Source: Nitrosospira sp. (lineage in GTDB: Bacteria > Pseudomonadota > Gammaproteobacteria > Burkholderiales > Nitrosomonadaceae). From it: a stretch of DNA of 11,198 bases. The notes below the pieces were generated by a model. That model saw only the letters and a program-made list of their open reading frames with translations. It was not told where the DNA came from and did not search any database. The stretch lies in the NCBI GenBank assembly GCA_030453055.1, contig JAKDLC010000039.1:1-11198 (forward strand), read 5' to 3'. Positions 1-4,956 of this stretch are shown here, in pieces. The first letter of the stretch is position 1. Each line of letters starts with the position of its first letter. A program made the position numbers and the translations under genes.

Positions 1-693
1 TGGCGAGGCCCGCTCCCAGAAAAATGGATTAATGAACCGCGGAGCTTTCACAATACATATGAGCAGGCAAAAGCAGAAGCGGAAGCAGTCATGGAACAGC
101 AGCAGACAAACGATGAGTTGCCTATGACAGTTCATCGGCCAAGCATGATTGTGGGTAATAGCCACAATGGAAGCATTCCGCATTTTCAGATTTTCTATTA
201 CCTGATCGAGTTTCTTTCCGGACGGCGGACCTTCGGATTTCTCCCTGATCTTTCCCAGAATCATTTGGACCTCGCCCCGGCTGATTATGTGGCTCAAGCT
301 ATAGTGTGGTCGAGTTCCAGCCCGCTTACGATCGGCAGGATACTGCATCTATGTGCCGGGCCCGATCAGGCAATATCCCTGGATATGCTAAGAACCATCG
401 TTCTTGCCAAATTCTGCGCGCGTGGCTTGTCTGTTCCCGGTAAACGCACGTTACCGGCTGATTGGTTCAACACTTTTGTTCGGATGGCGGTGCCCTTCGC
501 ACCGAACCGGCTAAAAGGTACGCTTCGGACGCTGCCTATTTTTTTGGATTATCTATCCGAGGATCAGGTATTTGCAAATGTACATACTCGTCAACTGCTC
601 GAACCGGCCGGCCTCGTCTTGCCCCATGTGGATGTGTTTCTGGATCAGGTTTTGAGCTACTATTTAAATCAAACATACCCTGGGCGAGGGTGA
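1..693 (+). CDS. Extended SDR / thioester-reductase-like NAD(P)-binding protein, 5'-truncated by window edge
   Basis: The reading frame is open from base 1 to the TGA at 691-693, so 230 C-terminal residues are visible and the N-terminus with the glycine-rich nucleotide-binding motif lies outside the window. Residues 20-24 (YEQAK) fit the YxxxK catalytic motif of short-chain dehydrogenases, and a following HRPSMIVGNSHNG stretch is the segment typical of the NAD_binding_4 (male-sterility/thioester reductase) branch of extended SDRs. The later part (LDLAPADYVAQAI, LHLCAGPDQAISLDML) resembles the substrate-side C-terminal half of such proteins. The family reduces acyl-thioesters or modifies nucleotide sugars and lipids with NAD(P)H; the substrate cannot be told from this fragment. 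An internal ATG at 91 gives a shorter frame but lies after the catalytic motif, so it is not the true start. The next gene begins about 130 bp downstream on the same strand. Confidence 0.75.
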   Translation, partial: WRGPLPEKWINEPRSFHNTYEQAKAEAEAVMEQQQTNDELPMTVHRPSMIVGNSHNGSIPHFQIFYYLIEFLSGRRTFGFLPDLSQNHLDLAPADYVAQAIVWSSSSPLTIGRILHLCAGPDQAISLDMLRTIVLAKFCARGLSVPGKRTLPADWFNTFVRMAVPFAPNRLKGTLRTLPIFLDYLSEDQVFANVHTRQLLEPAGLVLPHVDVFLDQVLSYYLNQTYPGRG

Positions 694-823
694 CGACGTA
701 TCCGTGGTGGATAACTCCGAATTCGAGCATTGAACACTCAGTTTTTACTCATTTCCTACAACCGCCGAATTTTGGCTGTAACCGGAGATGCCGGGATTAT
801 TGGTCGCTCCATCTCCGCACAAT

Positions 824-1468
824 ATGGGTAAACGCCTTACCAAGATCTATACCCGCACCGGTGATGACGGCAGCACCGGATTGGGTGATGGCGCGCGAAC
901 CGCCAAGGAAAGCATACGCATCGAGGCTATCGGCACCGTGGACGAACTCAATAGTTGTATCGGCGTCTTGCTTGCGGAAAATCTCGAGGACGGCGTGCGC
1001 ACCCAGCTGGAGAATATCCATCATGACCTGTTTGACCTGGGTGGCGACCTGAGCATTCCAGGACGCGTCAGCATGAGTAAAGCGCAAGTCAGCCGTCTGG
1101 AAAAAGAACTCGACGCGTACAACGTCACGCTGATCCCGCTAAAGGAATTCATACTTCCGGGCGGGGCTCGTACCGCTGCCCTTTGTCACGTCGCGCGCGC
1201 GGTATGCCGGCGCGCGGAACGCTGCGTGGTCAAGGTATCTCGCACCGAAGCAGTAAAACCGCTCCACCTACAGTACCTTAACCGCCTGTCGGACTTCCTG
1301 TTTGTGCTATGCCGTGTGTTGAATCGTCAGCAAGGTGTGAATACTCGCCATATTGGCGCCAGGTATATTCGCCGTAATGGCGCCATTTTGAACCGCCATT
1401 TTAGGGACTCGAACGGGGTGCAAGAATGCGGGATTTTCCGTGTTTTTGCAACCCATGTTTTCTGCTGA
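824..1468 (+). CDS. Cob(I)alamin adenosyltransferase, PduO type, 3' end replaced by IS sequence
   Basis: This enzyme family transfers the adenosyl group of ATP to cob(I)alamin, making coenzyme B12 in the cytoplasm. The N-terminal ATP-binding signature TRTGDDGSTGLGDG is at residues 10-23, EFILPGG at 108-114, the ARAVCRRAER helix at 124-133 and YLNRLSDFLF at 151-160, all in the expected order. I chose ATG 824 because MGKRLTKIYTRTGDDG is the usual start of the family; an ATG at 788 would add 12 unconserved residues and no convincing ribosome binding site favours it. Native coding sequence stops at 1335, where an IS21-family element begins. The frame runs on into the element and ends at 1466-1468, so the predicted protein is 171 native residues plus 43 residues encoded by the IS end. 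Joining 824-1335 to 4244-4298 gives a normal protein of about 188 residues. Whether the chimeric product is active is unknown, since most of the four-helix bundle core is present but the natural C-terminal tail is gone. Confidence 0.85.
   Translation: MGKRLTKIYTRTGDDGSTGLGDGARTAKESIRIEAIGTVDELNSCIGVLLAENLEDGVRTQLENIHHDLFDLGGDLSIPGRVSMSKAQVSRLEKELDAYNVTLIPLKEFILPGGARTAALCHVARAVCRRAERCVVKVSRTEAVKPLHLQYLNRLSDFLFVLCRVLNRQQGVNTRHIGARYIRRNGAILNRHFRDSNGVQECGIFRVFATHVFC
1331..1335. repeat. Left target-site duplication CAAGG
   Basis: CAAGG directly precedes the TGTGAAT end of the IS element and is repeated after its other end. It belongs to the Gln-Gly codons of the interrupted adenosyltransferase gene. 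Confidence 0.9.
1336..1402. repeat. Left IS end: two full and one degenerate terminal repeat
   Basis: Unit 1 is 1336-1361 and unit 2 is 1362-1385, both ending in TGGCGCCA after a TTCGCC/CTCGCC block. A shortened third unit ending in CCGCCATTTT lies at 1386-1402. These match the repeats at the opposite end in inverted orientation. In IS21 elements such multiple terminal repeats are the binding sites of the IstA transposase; that role here is inferred. Confidence 0.75.
1401..1414. repeat. Subterminal inverted repeat, left copy (TTAGGGACTCGAAC)
   Basis: A 14-bp sequence lying 65 bp inside the left IS end and present in perfect inverted form at 4109-4122, 116 bp inside the right end. It is outside the tandem terminal repeats. 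It may be an extra protein-binding site or a remnant of a longer ancestral inverted repeat. Confidence 0.7.
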
Positions 1469-1723
1469 TTTGCTGCAAAGCTTCAAGCGCCGCCTTGTCG
1501 TTGGACAAAACGCTGCGACGTTCCAGTTGGCGCGGGCTTGAAGCATTTTTATTTATTGATTGATTGGGCAACCGAAGGGCGTCAGGTTGCCTTTGGATCA
1601 TCACAGGGCATTCTTCCGCCGGCGTGTGGGCAAACCTGCATAAGTGTGGGCAACGCGTTTTTTGTTGTCCACACGCTCGCGCAACCCGATATACAGGTTT
1701 GTCCACACAGAGGCGGCGCGCAA
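1469..1723. other. IS non-coding tail downstream of istB
   Basis: No convincing gene is present here. The stretch holds an 8-bp inverted repeat (GCTTCAAG at 1480-1487, CTTGAAGC at 1537-1544) followed on the plus strand by ATTTTTATTT, which could act as a weak terminator, and a nested repeat cluster at 1624-1708 described separately. Open frames on the minus strand (1307-1546, 1401-1892) lack ribosome binding sites and overlap the IS end or istB. Confidence 0.5.
1624..1708 (+). repeat. Nested inverted repeats built from four GTGTGGRCAA decamers
   Basis: Two direct copies of GTGTGGGCAA (1624-1633, 1644-1653; exactly 20 bp apart) are followed by two inverted copies, TTGTCCACAC (1665-1674, 1699-1708). 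The inner pair forms an 11-bp stem (1644-1654 with 1664-1674) around a T-rich 9-nt loop, and the outer pair a 15-bp stem (1624-1638 with 1694-1708). In both, the single non-Watson-Crick pair is G-U in a plus-strand RNA but A-C in a minus-strand RNA. The decamer also resembles a DnaA box (consensus TTATCCACA). Function unknown: RNA structure that insulates the element, or a protein-binding cluster. Confidence 0.65.
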
Positions 1724-2509
1724 TCATTCCCGCGCGTTCTTGCCGGCTTTTCCCACCGGCGCGCAAGCCTGCGGTGAAGGTTTCAGGCCGCGATAGCTTT
1801 CCCCATCCAGCACCACTCGGTACGCACCGTGGCGCAGGCGATCCAGCGTGGCCGCGCCAAGCATTCTGTTGCCTGGGAACGCCACGCCCCATTCACCAAA
1901 GTCGAGGTTGCTGGTCAAGACCGTTGCGCTTCGCTCGTAGCGCTCGGCGATGAGGTCGTGGAAGTCTTCGTCATCAGGCGAGCGCAGCGGCTTGAGTCCG
2001 AAATCGTCGCAAATCAACAAAGGCACTTTGGCCAGTGTCTGAAAGCGCCGCGCGTAATTGCCCATGGCACGGGCCTGGCGCAAGCTGCCCAGCAATTGCG
2101 TCTGCGTGGAAAACAGCACGTCGTAGCCCAGTCGAATCGCTGCATGGCCCAACGCTTGCGCCAGATGGCTCTTGCCGGTGCCGCACGGGCCGGCAATCAA
2201 GACTGCGACTTTCTCCTCGATGAAGCGACAAGTGGCCAGATCATAAACCATGGACCGGTTGAGCGTAGGCAGCCGATCGAAGTCGAAACCTTCGAGCGTC
2301 TTCTGGTTGCGGAAGTTGGCACGGCGAAGGCGCATGCCAAGCTTCTTCTGGTCACGCCGGGCCACTTCGTCATGGATCAGCAGGGAGAGAAAGTCGGTAT
2401 AGGCGAGCTTGCGATCGATCGCCTCATGGTTGCGGGCTTGCAGCGAATCAAGGATGCCCGATAAGCGCAATTGTTTGAGCAGCGGGGTAAGTTCGGGAAT
2501 GGAATGCAT
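1724..2509 (-). CDS. istB: IS21-family transposition helper ATPase IstB
   Basis: A 261-residue AAA+/DnaC-like ATPase that partners the IstA transposase: it binds DNA and ATP and stimulates strand transfer at the target. The Walker A motif GPCGTGKS is at residues 107-114, the Walker B stretch LLICDDFG at 164-171 and a sensor-type TSN at 199-201 followed by DFGEW. The N-terminal region (LTPLLKQLRLSGILDSL) is the usual IstB_IS21 start. The frame is open further upstream inside istA, but ATG 2509 is chosen because it starts the conserved domain and is preceded by AGGA with a 7-nt spacer. The start lies 11 bp after the istA stop, so the two genes are read from one transcript. The normal family length is about 250-260 residues, so it appears intact. 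Confidence 0.93.
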   Translation of the reverse strand: MHSIPELTPLLKQLRLSGILDSLQARNHEAIDRKLAYTDFLSLLIHDEVARRDQKKLGMRLRRANFRNQKTLEGFDFDRLPTLNRSMVYDLATCRFIEEKVAVLIAGPCGTGKSHLAQALGHAAIRLGYDVLFSTQTQLLGSLRQARAMGNYARRFQTLAKVPLLICDDFGLKPLRSPDDEDFHDLIAERYERSATVLTSNLDFGEWGVAFPGNRMLGAATLDRLRHGAYRVVLDGESYRGLKPSPQACAPVGKAGKNARE

Positions 2510-2520
2510 GGTGAGGTCCT

Positions 2521-4041
2521 TTATTGCAGAATGGTTTGGGTATCGCGGCAGAAACGGCCGCCTTCGGTGTACGTGGCGGCAAGGGCGTCGAAGGCTGCCA
2601 GCAAGGTTTGCTGATCCAGCCCTTTCTCCAGGATGGTCTTGACCACCTTGTAGCCGGGTGTGCCGTAGTGGTTGGCGCGCGAGCATGCGGCCTCCAGGCG
2701 GATTGCGCCGTATTTCTGTTTCAGGCGCAGTACGCCCTGGACCGCGCGCAGGCGGATCAGCACGGCATCGCCGAACATGGCATGCACCAGCGCATGGCAT
2801 GCCGGGCCGATTTGTTCAGCCTGCGCCAGGCACCATTGCGTATCCTGCATTTGCCACGCCTGGGCCGCCGGCGGCAGGTGGTCGGTCACGGTTCTGCGTT
2901 GTCCCTTCCCGGTCGCGCGCACATGCGTGGCAACCGCTTCATGCTCGCGATACAGCGTCACCATGGTGTTGGTCGCCTTGAGCCACAGTGTGCTGCCGGC
3001 GAGTCGAAACGGCACCGAATAATAGTTGTACTCATACTGGACATGCGCATCGCGATGCACCTTGACCTTGGCCCAGGTGGCCAATTCCGGCGGTACTGCC
3101 GGCAATGGCGCCAACAGAGCCTTCTCCACTTCGGCAAAACGCTTCAAGGGGGCTTCGCGGGTGGTGCCGTGGATGCGGTTGCCGGCTTCATCCATGATCC
3201 ATGCCTGCAGTTGGCGGTTGGCATCGGCCAGATCGCGAAATTCACGCAGCGGCAGGAAGCTCTTCTTGATGTATTTGACGCCTGATTCCACGATTCCTTT
3301 TTTAGCAGGGTCCTCAGGCGGACACGCGTCGATCTTGAACGCGTAGCCCTCGGCGCACTCGGCATAGGCACGCTGCACTTGCGGATCATAGATGCAGGCC
3401 CGGGTGATCGCGCACTTGGCGTTATCGATGATGACGCGCGCGACGCAGCCGCCGAACCATTCGAAGGCGCGCCGGTGGCAACCAAGCCAAGTGGCCACGG
3501 TCTGGTCGCGCACGAATTCGCCGTACTGATGGCGCGACCACGCCAGGGTCATGACGAAGAACCAGGTCTTGAAGACCTCATTGGTGTAGACGTCGGTAAT
3601 GGCGGGACCTGCGCCGAAATCGACCTGTGCTGCCTCAGCAGGCGCAAATACCAGGCGCAGCGGCACATTCGGCTCCTGATTCACCACGATCTGGTTGAGG
3701 AACCGCTGCATCGAGGAATAGCTGCCGGTGTAGCCGTGATTGCGCTTGAGCGCGGCGTGAATGGTGGTGCCCTGGATGCCGGCGGTATGCCACGGCGTGA
3801 TCAGATCGCGCCATGGCTCCAGTGTTGACATGCAGCTGGCGGGGAGCGCCTGCTTGTGCGCCAGCGCCTGTGCCAGTGCCTGATCGTCGGGAAGGACAGT
3901 ATCGGGAGCAAGCCAGCCGCGCTCGGCGGCAATCTGGCGAACCTTTGCAATCTTCTTGCGCCCCATGGTCTTGGAGCGGCCAATGTCACGGTCTGAATCG
4001 CCCTGGCGCATACGCACCAGAATCTGTCGGTATTGATACAT
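2521..4041 (-). CDS. istA: IS21-family DDE transposase IstA
   Basis: A 506-residue transposase that cuts and joins the IS ends. An N-terminal helix-turn-helix region (YRQILVRMRQGDSDRDIGRS onwards) is followed by an RNase H-like catalytic core with the acidic triad in QVDFGAG (D141), VIIDNAK (D206) and KKGIVES (E252), then a C-terminal region with VQYEYNYYSVP typical of IS21 IstA. ATG 4041 is preferred because it has AGGAGG at 4048-4053 with a 6-nt spacer and matches the usual N-terminus; an in-frame ATG at 4062 also has an AGGAG with a 5-nt spacer and would add seven residues. No frameshift or lost catalytic residue is seen. istB follows 11 bp after the stop. Confidence 0.93.
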   Translation of the reverse strand: MYQYRQILVRMRQGDSDRDIGRSKTMGRKKIAKVRQIAAERGWLAPDTVLPDDQALAQALAHKQALPASCMSTLEPWRDLITPWHTAGIQGTTIHAALKRNHGYTGSYSSMQRFLNQIVVNQEPNVPLRLVFAPAEAAQVDFGAGPAITDVYTNEVFKTWFFVMTLAWSRHQYGEFVRDQTVATWLGCHRRAFEWFGGCVARVIIDNAKCAITRACIYDPQVQRAYAECAEGYAFKIDACPPEDPAKKGIVESGVKYIKKSFLPLREFRDLADANRQLQAWIMDEAGNRIHGTTREAPLKRFAEVEKALLAPLPAVPPELATWAKVKVHRDAHVQYEYNYYSVPFRLAGSTLWLKATNTMVTLYREHEAVATHVRATGKGQRRTVTDHLPPAAQAWQMQDTQWCLAQAEQIGPACHALVHAMFGDAVLIRLRAVQGVLRLKQKYGAIRLEAACSRANHYGTPGYKVVKTILEKGLDQQTLLAAFDALAATYTEGGRFCRDTQTILQ

Positions 4042-4108
4042 CTCGAACCTCCTATTCGTCATGGCTTCTCCTAAGCAAAAAAGCTGGAAGATTAGCCGAT
4101 TTATAAAG

Positions 4109-4122
4109 GTTCGAGTCCCTAA
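4109..4122. repeat. Subterminal inverted repeat, right copy (GTTCGAGTCCCTAA)
   Basis: Perfect inverse of 1401-1414, located between the istA start and the right terminal repeat array. It overlaps the region where the istA promoter should be (a TATAAA-like stretch lies beside it at about 4101-4107 on the minus strand). Confidence 0.7.
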
Positions 4123-4137
4123 TTCAGGCGTCTAACG

Positions 4138-4238
4138 TGGCGCCTTTATGCCGAATATTGACTGGCGCCATTATGCCGAATATGAAGTGGCGCCTTTATG
4201 CCGAATACGGAATGGCTCCATAGTGCCGAACATTCACA
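4138..4238. repeat. Right IS end: four tandem 25-bp transposase-site repeats
   Basis: Four units at 4138-4162, 4163-4187, 4188-4212 and 4213-4238 share TGGCGCCTTTATGCCGAATA, the last being the most divergent (TGGCTCCATAGTGCCGAACA) and forming the IS terminus. The strict 25-bp period places the sites on nearly the same face of the helix every two to three turns. Likely IstA binding sites. The right end lies upstream of istA, so these repeats also adjoin the istA promoter region and could allow autoregulation. Confidence 0.8.
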
Positions 4239-4243
4239 CAAGG
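4239..4243. repeat. Right target-site duplication CAAGG
   Basis: CAAGG directly follows the ATTCACA right end of the IS element and matches the left copy exactly. One more base (T) could be shared, but TGT...ACA symmetry of the ends favours a 5-bp duplication. Confidence 0.9.
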
Positions 4244-4298
4244 TATGGAGGACGTGCTGTGGCAGCCTGGAAAGAACCGTGATTCCAATCCCCCATAA
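4239..4298 (+). pseudogene. Detached 3' end of the cob(I)alamin adenosyltransferase gene
   Basis: Reading from 4239 in frame gives QQGMEDVLWQPGKNR (the first Q comes from the left flank) followed by DSNPP and a TAA at 4296-4298. A GMEDVLWxPG-like ending is what this family normally carries after LNRQQG. The fragment is separated from the rest of its gene (824-1335) by the IS element and its first 5 bp are the right copy of the target duplication. It has no start codon or promoter of its own and meets the convergent lspA gene 9 bp further on. Confidence 0.85.
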
Positions 4299-4307
4299 CA
4301 TCCCCAA

Positions 4308-4802
4308 TTATCCTTTCTTTGTGCTTGATTTGTCGGTGCCGGAGTCTTTGTGACGGAAGCTATCGAGTATCAGCAACATGGCCCCAAGGAAGATCGCGGA
4401 ATCCGCCACATTGAATGCGGGCCAGTGGTAGCCGCCTGCATGGAAATCCAGAAAATCGACTACGTGACCCAGGGTTATGCGATCCCATAGATTACCCAGC
4501 GCGCCCCCCAGTATGAGACTCAATGCAATGCAAAACAGCTTATCGGCGGCGTGTTTGTGTAGCAGATAAGCGATCAGTATCGAGGCCCCCGCCGCAATTG
4601 CGCTAAAAAACCAGCGCTGCCAGCCGCTGGCGTCGCTCAGAAAGCTGAATGCGGCGCCCGCGTTATACGTCAGCACCAGGTTGAAAAAACTCGTCAGGGG
4701 GATCTGCTGGCCGTGAAACAATGCCGATTCCACCCCGCGCTTCGAGGCGAAATCCAGCACGAATACGACCATCGCCAGCGTCAGGCTGACCGGCAGTCTC
4801 AT
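4308..4802 (-). CDS. lspA: Lipoprotein signal peptidase (signal peptidase II)
   Basis: LspA is an inner-membrane aspartyl protease that removes the signal peptide from lipid-modified prolipoproteins. The 164-residue product has the usual length and four hydrophobic segments (about residues 5-17, 65-82, 89-104 and 131-147). The catalytic aspartates are D116 in HVVDFLDFH and D134 in FNVADSAIFLG; the conserved NAGAAFSFL (47-55) and GNLWDR (103-108) motifs are present. It lies downstream of ileS in the standard proteobacterial order, but the two genes are 154 bp apart because a MITE-like element sits between them. No strong ribosome binding site precedes ATG 4802. The C-terminal end is polar and lysine-rich (HKDSGTDKSSTKKG). 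ispH, which often follows lspA, is absent; the next gene is the convergent adenosyltransferase. Confidence 0.95.
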   Translation of the reverse strand: MRLPVSLTLAMVVFVLDFASKRGVESALFHGQQIPLTSFFNLVLTYNAGAAFSFLSDASGWQRWFFSAIAAGASILIAYLLHKHAADKLFCIALSLILGGALGNLWDRITLGHVVDFLDFHAGGYHWPAFNVADSAIFLGAMLLILDSFRHKDSGTDKSSTKKG

Positions 4803-4830
4803 CGCGGCCGGCGCTGCATTAGGCGCCTTG

Positions 4831-4950
4831 AACCTAAATCCGGTAGTTGTAGCGGCGTCACCCGGAAGGTGAGCGTCAAATAATACGAAATATCGTTATT
4901 AATCATAACACTGGTCTATTAAATGAGCGGTCAACTACCGGATTTAGGTT
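4831..4950. mobile_element. MITE-like 120-bp element with perfect 19-bp terminal inverted repeats
   Basis: AACCTAAATCCGGTAGTTG at 4831-4849 is the exact reverse complement of CAACTACCGGATTTAGGTT at 4932-4950. The 82-bp interior is A+T-rich in part and has no gene; it contains a small TCACC-CGGAA-GGTGA hairpin at about 4859-4874. The element starts 6 bp after the ileS stop and ends 28 bp before the lspA start, filling a junction where these genes are usually adjacent or overlapping. No clear target duplication is seen outside the repeats; a TA pair lies inside each repeat arm, as would be left by an IS630/Tc1-type element, but the palindrome makes this ambiguous. In RNA the arms could pair into a long hairpin between the two cistrons. 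It may instead be an operon hairpin of non-mobile origin. Confidence 0.6.
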
Positions 4951-4956
4951 AAAATC

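Larger units (their letters stand above)
1336..4238 (-). mobile_element. Complete IS21-family insertion sequence (2,903 bp)
   Basis: The element encodes the two-gene istA/istB set on the minus strand. Its ends are inverted: TGTGAATACTCGCCATATTG at the left and, on the reverse strand of the right end, TGTGAATGTTCGGCACTATG, so it has the TG...CA termini expected for IS21 elements. It is flanked on both sides by CAAGG (1331-1335 and 4239-4243), a 5-bp target duplication within the 4-8 bp range known for the family. Both genes look intact, the duplication is perfect and excision in silico restores the interrupted gene, all of which suggest a fairly recent insertion of a potentially active element. 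istA is next to the right end; about 390 bp without a convincing gene lie between istB and the left end. Confidence 0.93.

Noticed and set aside
788..823. ATG 788 as start of the adenosyltransferase
   Set aside because: It adds residues not seen at family N-termini, and the GGAG lies directly against the ATG, too close to act as a ribosome binding site.
694..823. Possible regulatory RNA or cobalamin riboswitch before the adenosyltransferase gene
   Set aside because: The 130-bp spacer shows no B12-box-like sequence and is too short for a full cobalamin riboswitch.
1307..1892. Minus-strand frames in the IS tail (1307-1546 and 1401-1892)
   Set aside because: They lack ribosome binding sites, overlap istB in another frame or run out through the IS end into the host gene, and show no recognised domain. 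The stretch with LSNDKAALEALQQI looks somewhat protein-like, but is split between frames.
2510..2800. Longer istB start at 2800
   Set aside because: The extension overlaps istA out of frame, has no similarity to IstB N-termini, and ATG 2509 has a suitable ribosome binding site and the conserved start.
2524..3285. Long plus-strand open frame opposite istA, and similar ones opposite ileS (5023-5859, 6112-6900)
   Set aside because: They are antisense shadows of G+C-rich genes with strong motifs on the minus strand, and they have no recognisable domains.
4105..4125. GGTTCGAGTCCCT as part of a tRNA gene
   Set aside because: No acceptor, D or anticodon arm can be drawn around it; it is only a T-loop-like motif within the IS.
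4138..4238. Four regularly spaced repeats of 25 bp resembling a tiny CRISPR array
   Set aside because: The similarity covers nearly the whole 25-bp unit with no variable spacers, and the repeats abut the IS terminus and recur inverted at the other end, so they are transposase sites.
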